Shown piece after piece: positions 1 through 11,500 of a DNA stretch of 64,000 bases. This DNA is from Euptelea pleiosperma (lineage: Eukaryota; Streptophyta; Magnoliopsida; Ranunculales; Eupteleaceae). Each line of letters opens with the position of its first letter. Within the stretch, counting starts at the first letter, position 1. Made by a program: the position numbers and the translations under genes. The DNA is taken from positions 16,312,435 through 16,376,434 of the forward strand of contig CM068546.1 in the NCBI GenBank assembly GCA_035048495.1, in the 5' to 3' direction. The notes beneath the pieces are model-generated. The model did not search any database. It had not been told where the DNA came from and saw only the letters and a list, made by a program, of their open reading frames with translations.

Positions 1-1765
1 GAGTTGGAGAGTTTTGGCAGGACTACAGACTGATAAATCATGACCCAGAATAGTCAGACTCTGCGTGTGTGTGTGCTCAATGTTCTCATCATCCGACAGT
101 AAAGATTTCCAAATCACCTCTAAGTTTTTATGCTTTGACCTCAAATCTCACGTGTTTAGCACTCAGAATAGAATCACACAAGAAGGGTTTTCTTCTTTTC
201 TCTCAATTTATATGTGAGGAGATGTATTTAATATAAAGAGGCAAAAGATCTCACATATGTTTTATTTGAAGGAAGGACATCTTTAACAAAAGAAGATCTC
301 ATGATTGGAATACCACTTCACTCGGGAACGTCAGATCAAACTCTATAACTTCTCTTTCTCCAATCTCCACATTTTATGATCGTACTATCCTAGAATCAAG
401 TAGGACTTTCCTAGGTTGTAATGAGACTTAGGTCAGGTGTAGAGAGATAAAGGAATACAGGATTTCAAAGATCTTGAGAGGATATTGCCATTTTCTTGAA
501 TTTTTCCTGCGGCGTAACACCATTATCTGGTTCTTTTTTCTTTTTTTCGTATTTTTCTCTTTTTCTTGATATTTCTGAGACTGCTCAATTTCTTTTCAGC
601 TCTTCTTCATACTTTCTTTCCATTTTTTTTTGTTTTTGGCTTGAACCACTTTCTTTTCCTTTTGATTCTTCTTCTTTACTTTTCTTTTTCACGGTACACC
701 CATATCAGTTATTCTTTTGTCCATCTCAAACTAAGGGTAGCCAGTCATGTTTCGTAGCTGGACTGGATTTTAGGTTGATGGGTTTGCAAAGAAAAGGCTT
801 TTATAGAAAGGTTCAAAGGGTTTCTAGTGAAGTATAATTCAGGTGACTAAAAAGGCTGAATGGTTCAGAAAAAAATGGCCTAAATCATTTTCTAGGGTTT
901 GTACTATCATGTATACTGTCTTGACTGGATATAGAGAAGGTTCTGTCGTAGTAAGCCAATGTTGATGTCGTTCCGAGTTTTATGATCGAAGCAAAAGATA
1001 ATGAGATCTCTCAACGAATATTGCGGGCATGAAGAATAGTGAGTCATCTTGTGACTCAGAATTGTTGTATAACACTCTGAATTGATTAAAGGCTCGAAAG
1101 CTCACTGGGTTAGGTCTCCACAATTATTCTCACAGGATTTCTAGAATTTCTAAACTTAGGGTGACTCTGATATTGATAGTGTACAATTGTGCCGAATATG
1201 AGTTTTTCTGAGTTTTCAAACCTGCTGTAGTCACGCTTGACTTGACTCAACGCTAACTTTAAACAAAAATTGACATCCTCAATACTGACTTAACGAAGGT
1301 TTTTAGCTAATCAAAGTCAGGGTATTTGACACATTTTTGAAATTCTAGAAAACTTTTGGAGAACATCGGAAATCACCCCAAAAATAAAAGTTTTTTTTTT
1401 TTTTTATCAAAATGAAGACATGAGTTTTGGTAAATATCCCACCCCCAACCAAAATACAGCACCGTCCTCGGTGCTCATGACCGGGACATAAAATGATGAA
1501 AAATCGGTGACGATGATGCAAAGGTTCAGGGAGGATGTTACCAAGTCGGCAGAAACTCGACAGTGTGTGGTACCTGATGATCGGAAGAATGAATGTACCT
1601 GCATTTCCAGAGATATAACAGTAATAACAAATGCATGAGACTCATGTACTCTAGGAATACCGGAATTGCCTTTCCGAAAGCGCTAAGTTTTACGTCTTCA
1701 GACAGACACAACGGGGGTGACAGGCACCCCCAACCAAGTTGGAGCACAGGAGACTGAGTGGATCA
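1..1765 (-). other. 3' non-coding region of E2
   Basis: This stretch lies between the ancestral pol stop (minus-strand TGA at 1766-1768) and the missing 3' LTR. It is collinear with 6528-8282 of E1 and, inverted, with 60290-62090 of E6. No long sense frame is present, so an env-like gene as found in some Athila elements is absent or unrecognisable. Positions 520-720 are a long pyrimidine-rich run on the plus strand (purine-rich in the sense of the element). A G-rich motif, GGTTGGGGGT in element sense, occurs near 1731-1740 and 1437-1447. Confidence 0.8.
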
Positions 1766-3931
1766 TCAGTCGACATAGACAAGATCGATGAGATCGATCT
1801 CAAAAGTCTGAATGAACAATACGTCAAGTTCATGGAACTGTTTAGACGCTGCCCATTGACCTGAAAGGAGGAGTGATCCTTGGGATCCTCAATAGTGATT
1901 GCCCCAAAGGGTGTGACTGCTGTGACCGTATAAGGACCGGTCCACCTAGATTTCAATTTCCCAGGGAAGAGATGAAGACGGGAGTTATAAAGAAGGACCT
2001 TCTGTCCTGGATGGAACTCTTTCCTGAGGATGCTTTTGTCATGTATCCACTTCATTTTTGCTTTATAATTCTTGGACAAGTTGTAGGCATCATTTCTGAG
2101 TTCTTCTAACTCATTCATTTGAAGTTTTCACTCCTCCCCTGCAGATGCGAGGTCGAAGTTGAGTTTCTTAATGGCCCATAGGGCACGATGTTCAATCTCT
2201 ACCGGTAGATGACAAGGTTTCCCAAAGACGAGACGATAGGGAGACATATTGAGTGGGGTCTTGTAGGCGGTTCTGTATGCCCATAAAGCATCAGTGAGAC
2301 GAGTAGACCAGTCTTTACGTGTGGTATTGACTGTCTTCTCCAAGATCTGCTTGATCTCACGATTAGAAACCTCTACTTGACCACTAGTCTGTGGATAATA
2401 AGCTAGGGCAATCTTGTGGGTTACCCCATACTTTTTCATTAATTTCTCGAATATCCTATTGAAGAAATGGGTGCCCCCATCACTAATGATGGCCTTAGGG
2501 GCACCGAATCGGGCGAAGATGAACTCCTTTAGGAATTTGACCACTACTTTGTGGTCATTGGTCTTGGTGGGAATGGCTTCTATCCATTTGGATACATAGT
2601 CTACCGCAAGGAGAATGTACTCAAAACCATAGGAAACGGGAAAGGGGCCCATGAAGTCGATGTCCCAGATGTCAAATATTTCATCGACCTGGATGGGAGT
2701 GAGGGGCATCATGTTCCTCTGGGAGATGCGGCCTAGGTGCTGGCAATTAGGACAGGTTTTGCAGTAGATATGGGCATCTTTAAATAGTGTAGGCCAGTAG
2801 AATCCGCATTGCAGCACTTTTTCTGCAGTCTTCTTAGTGCTGAAATGACCACCACAAGGTTGGTCATGACATGAGGACAAGATATTGAGTTGGTCCGACT
2901 CAGGGACACAGAGACGAATGATCTGGTCAGGACAGTATTTATACAAATAAGGGTCATCCCAAGAGTAGTACTTAACTCTTGCTAGGAATTGGCTTTTGTC
3001 CTGTTTTGACCAGTGTGAAGGCATTTCTTCGGTGACAAGGTAGTTGACAATGTCAGCATACCATGGATGAACGGAGATAGCGAACAGTTGTTTGTCTGGA
3101 AAGGTTTCAGGGATGGGCTGGGTGTCGAAGGATGACTCTAAAGTCAGTCTAGACAAGTGATCAGCCACTACATTCTCAGTTCCTTTCTTATCCTTAATCT
3201 CGAGGTCGAATTCCTGCAGTAAGAGAATCCATCGAATTAATCGAGGTTTGGTTTCCTTTTTCGACATGAGATAACGAAGGGCTGCATGATCAGTGTACAC
3301 AACCACCTTAGTGGCTAAGAGGTACTGACGGAATTTATCAAGGGCGAAGACTACCGCCAGGAGTTCTTTCTCAGTGGTAGAGTAATTCATTTGGGCAGAG
3401 TTAAGAGTTTTGCTCGCGTAGTAGATCACGTGTGACCTTTTGTCAACTCTCTGCCCTAGAACGGCGCCTAACGCGTAGTCAGAAGCATCGCACATTACCT
3501 CGAAAGGTAGAGTCCAGTCCGAGGGACGGATAATGGGCGCAGTAGTGAGCTCAGATTTGAGACGCTCAAATGCCTTGACACAGTCAGCATTAAAGTCGAA
3601 AGGACTATCTTTAGCCAGAAGATGGGACAGAGGTCGAGCGATTTGAGAGAAGTCCTTGATGAATCGCCTATAGAATCCTCCGTGTCCCAAAAAGGATCGG
3701 ATGTCACGCACGGACTTAGGAATGGGCAAGGTCGAGATGATATCGATTTTAGCTTTGTCGACCTCAATGCCCTGATGGGAAATGACATGTCCCAGAACAA
3801 TGCCCTTCTTCACCATGAAGTGGCATTTCTCCCAATTGAGGACAAGTCGCTTGTCCTGACAGCGGTGAAGTACAAGCCCTAGATGGTTCAGACAATCATC
3901 AAAGGATGACCCAAAAACTGAGAAGTCGTCC
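1766..3931 (-). pseudogene. E2 gag-pol, 3' part: end of RT, RNase H, integrase
   Basis: This is the continuation of the E2 polyprotein after the E1 insertion. An open stretch runs from 3931 to 2128. Visible in order are the C-terminal RT thumb, RNase H (MCDASD, TEKELLA, YTDHAA, VADHLSR), the integrase HHCC zinc domain with CPNCQ, and the catalytic triad in [18 protein letters not shown] and [13 protein letters not shown] replaces the CGG codon of E1 at 2128-2130. The frame then continues through the GPY-type C-terminus ([11 protein letters not shown]). A one-base deletion near 1840 shifts the last ~25 codons; the ancestral stop is at 1766-1768. The first bases abut the FMDD motif where E1 landed. 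Non-functional as it stands. Confidence 0.93.
3927..3931. repeat. Target site duplication of E1, left copy (CGTCC)
   Basis: CGTCC here is repeated at 16455-16459 on the other side of E1. In uninterrupted sequence (10445-10449) it occurs once. Confidence 0.95.
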
Positions 3932-5282
3932 TGAAAGTGGGGTATTTCCGCGTCGTTGGTTACGGAAACCCTAACTTCAACACATTTTTAATTAATCCGA
4001 GACTTTTAACCTGTAGAATGAGCAATTTTGCACAGTGGCTTGTGTCGGATGTCGATCCGCACTCGGGATTAGTCAGATTAGCGCGAATAAGAACATAAAA
4101 TGACGGGAAATTTGCAGAGAATGGAACATAATATTATTCAAATCAACTTCATTCAATCGAACATGTCTCTTACAATCAAGTAAAAATAACTAAATTATAA
4201 AGCATAAAAAAAAAAAAAGAATAAACTAGAGAGAGAAGGAGAGAACTAGAGAGAGAAAATAGAGAAATCTAGAGAGAGAAATTAGAGAGGAGATTGTAGA
4301 GATAGAGAGAGAAATAAGAGAGTGGTAGAGAGAGGAAAAGACAAGAAGACAGAGAAAGGATGAGAATACCTTGGAATGACTTACCGGGGATCAGCCCGTG
4401 GAGTTCGGCCAATGAATGCACAAGGGAGAGTGCAAATTGATGTGGAAAACTTGTTGGTTCGGTCTTGGAAAGGATCGGCCACTTTGGAGGCTGTGCATGA
4501 TGGTTATGAATAGTGGATGATGAACACGCTGGTAGCAAGTGAGGAGGTGCTGTCCATGGTGGCTGTTGGTTCCTTATCAGTGAAGATGGAGGTGCTCTTG
4601 AGTGGGAGAAGATGAGGGCGTTGCAGGTGGGTTGCAATGGAGGCCATTAGTTGCTGGCCACGATGGTTTCAGTTCGGTGGGCTGCAAGGGAGGAGCCCGG
4701 AGGCGCTAACAGGCGCTGGTTAATGGAGAAGGCGGTAGTGAAGGGGGCGGCGTGATGCAGCAGGCGGAGCTCGAGGATGTGGAGGTGCTGCAAGTGGTGG
4801 CAGCCGTGGATGGTGGTGGTGGTAGAGGCGGACTGGTGCAGGCGGTGATGAGGTGATAGAAGACGTGCTGCACACAGCAGCAGGGAGCGCAGGCGAGAGG
4901 AGGAAGAAGGAGCAGAAGAAGAAGAAGAAGGAGGAGGCGGAGCAAAGGAGTTGCAGACCTGCCGGAGTTGCAGGTCTGTCCGAAGAGGGAGGAGGCGGAG
5001 CAAGGTCAATGGGCGGCAGCAGCAAGGAAGAGAGGTTGCTGCCCGCGGCAGCAGGCGGTGCTACGCACAGGTGGAGCACGATCAAGTGAATGAAGAAGAA
5101 GACAAGTAAGAGGACAGATCCGGCGAGCTTCTCGCCGGAATCAATGGAGAAGAAGAAGAAGAAGAAGAAGAAGAAGAAGAAGAAGAAGAAGAAAAAGAAA
5201 AAAAAGAAACGGCCAGCCGTTGGAGGGAGAACGCGGGGGGGATTGATAGGGGGGAAGAGAGGAAGAGAAAAGAGGGGGATTA

Positions 5283-5346
5283 GGGTTCGAACGAACCCTT
5301 CTCCCTCCTCTTATAAAGCTCCCTATTTCCATTAATGGAAATAGGG
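5283..5346 (-). promoter_or_regulatory. Predicted LTR core promoter with flanking inverted repeats (E1 3' LTR)
   Basis: Read on the minus strand: a perfect 26-bp palindrome (5346-5321, half-site CCCTATTTCCATT), then a TATA box TTTATAA (5317-5311), then GGGTTCG-TT-CGAACCC (5298-5283). The same arrangement recurs in five other LTRs. The TATA assignment is an inference from motif and position, about 1 kb into the LTR. Confidence 0.6.
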
Positions 5347-5360
5347 TATTTTTTGAAAAT

Positions 5361-5363
<3 letters not shown>

Positions 5364-5404
<41 letters not shown>
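5364..5404. repeat. Homopolymer T(41)
   Basis: An uninterrupted run of T directly beside the promoter palindrome. The same LTR position carries (AT)n or A-rich tracts in other copies. Confidence 0.9.
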
Positions 5405-5407
<3 letters not shown>

Positions 5408-6368
5408 TAAAAACCTACTTTTCTATGGGGAATCTCCCCAATTAGTGGACCCCCCATTTAATTAAAATTATTTTGAAATTCGCGGGGTCCACTAACTGGT
5501 CGGACAGCGGGTCGATGAAGATGGGCTCGGCTATTGGCCCACATGGACTGATGATGTCCATCGTCTCACAAGATGATGTGATAGACATTCTGATGGCGAT
5601 CGGATGGATGGTGACTTGATTGGGACTCAGATTGGTGGATCGACGGATCTAGAGAGATCCAACGGTCCGATTGAAGATCCAACGGTCCGATGGAAGATCC
5701 AACGGTCAGAAAGCTAAGAGAGATGAGATAGAGCTGATGGGCAGGAGTTCTGGGGTTAGGTCAGTAGATTCGAGGACCGAGAGATGAAGAGAGAGAGAGA
5801 ATAAAGAGAGATGAGAGAAAAAGTATCAAAAAAATAGAAAAAAAGCACTGGCGGAGGGTCTGGAACCCTGTTCTTCACTGTGACCATCCTCACGCTTCTC
5901 CAGTAGAGTCGACTATCATTCTTTGCTGACTCATGTGGCTTTAAACGCTTTGGTCCGTCTCTTGGTCATTGGCTCTCCTGTTCTTTTCGTTCTTTGGGCC
6001 GGCTTTTTGGTCATCTTGTTCAGCCCATATTTGGCCCATATCTTCTAGTCATAGCATGTGGGCTCTTTAAGCTTTGATAATGGGCTTTCATGATCGATTT
6101 GGGCTCGCAAGTCTCGAGAATTGTCCCATCGGGGTTTCCTGCGACAGAAGAAGCGCGTAATGAGACTTTATCAGAATGACTACATGTCTAGACTTCCGAA
6201 AATGTGTTTAATGCATGCAAATATACCATTTCGTCCAGAAAAGTGTGTTCTACGCAACACAAGAGACTCTTACGTAGAAAAGTAGATAAATAGAGTATTT
6301 TAACGTAGGAGAATGCAATAACGCTAACAGGATAATTGCTTAAAATAAGCACTTTTGAGCGAATATCA

Positions 6369-6383
6369 CAACCCCCAACCAGC
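6369..6383 (-). other. Polypurine tract of E1
   Basis: In element sense the bases directly before the 3' LTR read GCTGGTTGGGGGTTG. This is the position and composition of a plus-strand primer. An identical motif precedes the 3' LTR of E6 (62238-62252). Confidence 0.8.
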
Positions 6384-6385
6384 AT

Positions 6386-6404
6386 ATTGCCAATCCTTGG
6401 CAAT
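6386..6404 (-). other. Conserved hairpin next to polypurine tract
   Basis: ATTGCCAA, a 3-base spacer, then TTGGCAAT: a perfect 8-bp inverted repeat immediately upstream of the polypurine tract. It is conserved at 62217-62235 in E6. Confidence 0.75.
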
Positions 6405-8282
6405 TAGTGCGAAATAAATGAGCTTAAAAGGGCTCTGCACATGCTGCACACTTTTTCAAATTAGCTCAGGGAAAACACCGTTCGTCAAATCATTGAATGG
6501 ATGCAAAAATAGTTACGTGCTAGCGAAGAGTTGGAGAGTCTTGGCAAGACTACAGACTGATAATCATGACCCAGAATAGTCAGACTCTGCGTGTGTGTGT
6601 GCTCAACATTCTCATCATCCGACAGTAAAGATTTCCAGATCACCTCTAAGTTTTTTTCTGCCTCGACCTCAAATCTCACATGTTTAGCACTCAGAATAGA
6701 ATCACACAAGAAGGGTTTTCTTCTTTTCTCTCAATTTATATGTGAGGAGATGTGTTGATATATGAAAGCAAAGATCTCACATATGTATTATTTGAAGGAA
6801 GGACATCTTTAACAGAAGAAGATCTCATGATTGGAATACCACTTCACTCGGGAACGTCAGATCAAACTCTATAGCTTCTCTTTCTCCAATCTCCACATTT
6901 TATGATCGTGCTATCCTAGAATCAAGTAGGACTTTCCTGGGTTGTAATGAGGCTTAGGTCAGGTGTAGAGAGATAAAGGAATACAGGATTTCAAAGATCT
7001 TGAGAGGATATTGCCATTTTCTTGAATTTTTCCTGCGACGTAACACCATTATCTGGTTCTTTTTCCTTTTTTTCGTATTTTTCTCTTTTTCTTGATATTT
7101 CTGAGACTGCTCAATTTCTTTTCAGCTCTTCTTCATACTTTCTTTCCATATTTTTTTTTTGGCTTGAACCACTTTCTTTTCCTTTTGATTCTTCTTCTTT
7201 ACTTTTCTTTTTCACGGTACACCCACATCAGTTATTCTTTTATCCATCTCAAAATAAGGGTAGCCAGTCATGTTTCGTAGCTGGACTGGATTTTAGGTTA
7301 ATGGGTTTGCAAATAAAAGGCTTTTATAGAACGGCTCAAGGGGTTTCTAGTGAAGTATAATTCAGGTGAGTAAAAAGGCTGAATGGTTCAGAAAAATGGC
7401 CTAAATCATTTTCTAGGGTTTGCACTATCATGTATACTGTCTTGACTGGATACAGAGAAGGTTCTGTCGTAGTAATCCAATGTTGATGTCGTTCCGAGTT
7501 TTATGATCGAAGCAAAAGATAATGAGATCTCTCAACGAATATTGCGGGCATGAAGAATAGTGAGTCATCCATTGACTAAGGATTATTGTATAACTCTCTG
7601 AAATGATTAAAGGCTCGAAAACTCACTGGGTTAGGTCTCCACAATCATTCTCATAGGATCTCTAGAATTTCCAAACTTAGGATGACTCTGATGTTGATAG
7701 TGTACAATTGTGCCAAATCTGAGTTTTTCTGAGTTTTCAAACCTGCTGTAGTCATGCTTGAATTGACTCAACGCTAACTTTAAACAAAAATTGACATCCT
7801 CAATACTGACTTAACGGAGGTTTTTTAGCTAATCAAAGTCAGGGTATTTGACACATTTTTGAAATTCTAGAAAACTTTTGGAGAACATCGAAAATCACCC
7901 CAAAAACCTTTTTTTTTTTTTTTTTCAAAATGAAGACATGAGTTTTGGTGAATACCCACCCCCAACCAAAATACAGCACCGTCCTCGGTGCTCATGACCG
8001 GGACATAAAATGATAACAAATCAATGATGATGATGCAAAGATTCAGGAAGGATGTTATCAAGTCGGCAGAAACTCGACAGTGTGTGGTACCTGATGATCG
8101 GAAGAATGAATGTACCTGCATTTCCAGAGATATAACAGTAATAACAAATGCATGAGACTCATGTACTCTAGGAATACCGGAATTGCCTTTCCGAAAGCGC
8201 TAAGTTTTACGTCTTCAGCCAGACATGACGGGGGTGACAGGCACCCCCAACCAAGTTGGAGCTCAGGAGACTGAGTGGATCA
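6405..8282 (-). other. 3' non-coding region of E1
   Basis: About 1.9 kb between the ancestral pol stop (8283-8285) and the polypurine tract. No convincing sense frame and no env-like transmembrane protein are visible. It is collinear with 1-1765 (E2) and 60290-62216 (E6 inverted). It contains two further GGTTGGGGGT-type G-rich motifs in element sense (near 8250 and 7965) and a purine-rich tract at 7040-7230. Confidence 0.8.
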
Positions 8283-8519
8283 TCAGTCGACATAGGCAGG
8301 ATCGATGAGATCGATCTCAAAAGTCTGAATGAGCGACACCTCAAGTTCATGGAACTGCTTTAGACGCTGGCCATTTACCTGGAATGAGGAGTGATCCTTG
8401 GGATCCTCAATAGTGATTGCTCCGAAGGGTGTGGCTGCGGTGACCGTATAAGGACCGGTCCACCTAGATTTCAGTTTCCCAGGGAAGAGATGGAGACGAG
8501 AATTATAAAGAAGGACCTT

Positions 8520-11500
8520 CTATCCTGGATGGAACTCTTTCCTGAGGATGCTCTTGTCATGTATCCACTTCATTTTGGCTTTGTAATTCTTGGACAAGTT
8601 GTAGGCATCATTTCTGAGTTCTTCTAACTCATTCATTTGAAGTTTCCGCTCCTCCCCTGCGGAGTCTATGTCGAAGTTGAGCTTCTTAATTGCCCACAGG
8701 GCACGATGTTCAATCTCTACCGGTAGATGACAAGGTTTCCCAAAGACGAGACGATAGGGAGACATATTGAGTGGGGTCTTGTAGGCGGTTCTGTATGCCC
8801 ATAAAGCATCAGTGAGACGAGTAGACCAGTCTTTACGTGTGGTATTGACTGTCTTCTCCAAGATCTGCTTGATCTGACGATTAGAAACCTCCACTTGACC
8901 ACTAGTCTGCGGATGATAAGCTAGGGCAACCTTGTGGGTTACCCCATACTTCTTCATTAAGTTCTCGAATATCCTATTGCAGAAATGGGTGCCCCCATCA
9001 CTAATGATGGCCTTAGGTGCACCGAATCGGGCGAAGATGAACTCCTTTAGGAATTTGACCACCACTTTGTGGTCATTGGTCTTGGTGGGAATGGCTTCTA
9101 TCCATTTGGATACATAGTCTACCGCAAGGAGAATGTACTCAAAACCATAGGAAATGGGAAAGGGGCCCATGAAGTCGATGCCCCAAATGTCAAATATTTC
9201 ATCGACCTGGATGGGAGTTAGGGGCATCATGTTCCTCTGGGAGATGCGGCCTAGATGCTGGCAATTAGGACAAGTTTTGCTGTAGATATGGGCATCTTTA
9301 AATAATGTGGGCCAGTAGAATCCGCATTGCAGAACTTTTTCTGCAGTTTTCTTAGTACTGAAATGACCACCACAAGGTTGGTCATGACACGAGGACAAGA
9401 TATTGAGTTGGTCTGACTCAGGGACACAGAGACGAATGATCTGGTCAGGACAGTATTTATACAAATAAGGGTCATCCCAAGAGTAGTACTTAACTCTTGC
9501 TAGGAATTGGCTTTTGTCCTGTTTTGACCAGTGTGACGGCATTTCTTCGGTGACAAGGTAGTTGACAATGTCAGCATACCAAGGATTAACAGAGATGGCG
9601 AACAGTTGTTCGTCTGGAAAGGTTTCAGGGATGGGCTGGGTGTCGAAGGATGACTCTAAAGTCAGTCTAGACAAGTGATCAGCCACTACATTCTCAGTTC
9701 CTTTCTTATCCTTAATCTCGAGGTCAAATTCCTGCAGTAAGAGAATCCATCGAATTAATCGAGGCTTGGTTTCCTTTTTCGACATGAGATAACGAAGGGC
9801 TGCATGATCAGTGTACACTACTACCTTAGTGGCTAAGAGGTACTGACGGAATTTATCAAGGGCGAAGACTACCGCCAGGAGTTCTTTCTCAGTGGTGGAG
9901 TAATTCATTTGGGCAGAGTTAAGAGTTTTGCTCGCGTAGTAGATCACGTGTGACCTTTTGTCAACTCTCTGCCCTAGAACGGCTCCTAATGCGTAGTCAG
10001 AAGCATCGCACATAACCTCGAAAGGTAGAGTCCAGTCCGGGGGACGGATAATGGGCGCAGTAGTGAGCTCAGATTTGAGACGCTCAAATGCCTTGACACA
10101 GTCAGCATTAAAGTCGAAAGGACTATCTTTAGCCAGAAGATGGGACAGAGGTCGAGCGATTTGAGAGAAGTCCTTGATGAATCGCCTATAGAATCCTCCG
10201 TGTCCCAAAAAGGACCGGATGTCACGTACGGACTTAGGAATGGGCAAGGTCGAGATGATATCAATTTTAGCTTTGTCGACCTCAATGCCCTGATGGGAAA
10301 TGACATGTCCCAGAACAATGCCCTTCGTCACCATGAAGTGGCATTTCTCCCAATTAAGGACAAGTCGCTTGTCCTGACAGCGTTGAAGTACAAGCCCTAA
10401 ATGGTTCAGACAGTCATCAAAGGATGACCCAAAGACTGAGAAGTCGTCCATAAAGACTTCGAGGAATTTTTCCACCATGTCAGAGAATATGCTCATCATA
10501 CACCTTTGAAAGGTTGCGGGTGCATTGCAGAGGCCAAAGGGCATGCGCTTGTAGGCAAAAGTGCCAAAGGGACAGGTGAAAGTTGTTTTCTCGTGATCCT
10601 CAGGGGCGATGGGTATTTGATTATACCCTGAGTAACCATCAAGGAAGCAATAATAGGAATGACCTGCTAGTCTCTCCAACATCTGGTCTATGAAGGGTAA
10701 AGGAAAATGGTCCTTCCTAGTGTTGGTGTTGAGTCGTCGGTAATCGATGCAGACTCTCCACCCTTTCTTCAGGCGCTGGGTTACCATTTCCTTGTTCTCA
10801 TTTTCCACAACTGTGAATCCTGCCTTTTTAGGGACGACATGAATAGGACTCACCCATTTGCTATCGGAGATGGGATAAATGATACCCGCATCTAACAGTT
10901 TAAGGACCTCATCCCAGACTACATCCTTCAAGACGGGGTTCAACCTCCTCTGGTGTTCTCGAGAGGTTTTGGATTCATCCTCGAGATAGATGTGATGTTG
11001 GCACACCGAGGGGTCTATGCCTCGAATATCATCTATAGTCCAACCTATCGCAGATTTGTGCTCGTTGAGCAGCTCGAGAAGTTTCTTACGTTCACTCTCA
11101 GACAAAGCGGAAGCAATAATGACAGGGTAGGTTTCCTTAGGACCAAGATAGGCATAGGAAAGATCTGTTGGAAGAGGCTTAAGCTCCAATTTTGGAGCAG
11201 ATGGAGTAGAAATAGGTGTCACAGAAGACACGGATTGAAGAGGTTTGACTTCAGTAGGTAAAGGAATGATGGGTTCTCTGGCCATGGTTATCAGAGGCTC
11301 GAACTCGATGAGTGGAGCGGGGATCTCTAGCAGTGGAGCAGTCTCCAAAAGATCATTGAGATCAGAAATAGCTGACTCTGTTGCAAAGTCAGCCCCAAAG
11401 TGTGCTAGACACTGTTTAAGAATATCTTCGGTGGAGTCCGGGATTAGACTCTCAACGGCACACATTTCATCGGTCACTTCGCGATCGGCATCTTGTTGCA

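Larger units (their letters stand above)
3932..6368 (-). repeat. 3' LTR of E1 (2437 bp)
   Basis: Plus-strand sequence starts TGAAAGTGGGG and ends GCGAATATCA, i.e. TGATATTCGC...TTTCA in element sense. In element sense the U3-like part (6368 to ~5310) holds a tRNA-like B-box remnant, a three-copy 20-bp repeat (5655-5709) and the TATA region. The transcribed part (below 5310) holds a (GAA)n/(TTC)n run at about 5151-5213 and short direct repeats of AGAGAGAAA near 4225-4330. A 41-base T homopolymer lies at 5364-5404. Open frames within it (for example 4647-5089) are low-complexity and not credible genes. Confidence 0.94.

Noticed and set aside
496..837. F/S-rich frame on the plus strand, also at 7022-7360 and on the minus strand at 61343-61621
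   Set aside because: It is antisense to the element in all three copies and reads a purine-rich tract of the 3' region; length and frame differ in E6. Shared ancestry of the DNA explains its recurrence.
6405..8282. An env-like gene downstream of pol
   Set aside because: No sense frame of useful length, signal peptide or transmembrane pattern is visible in E1, E2 or E6.
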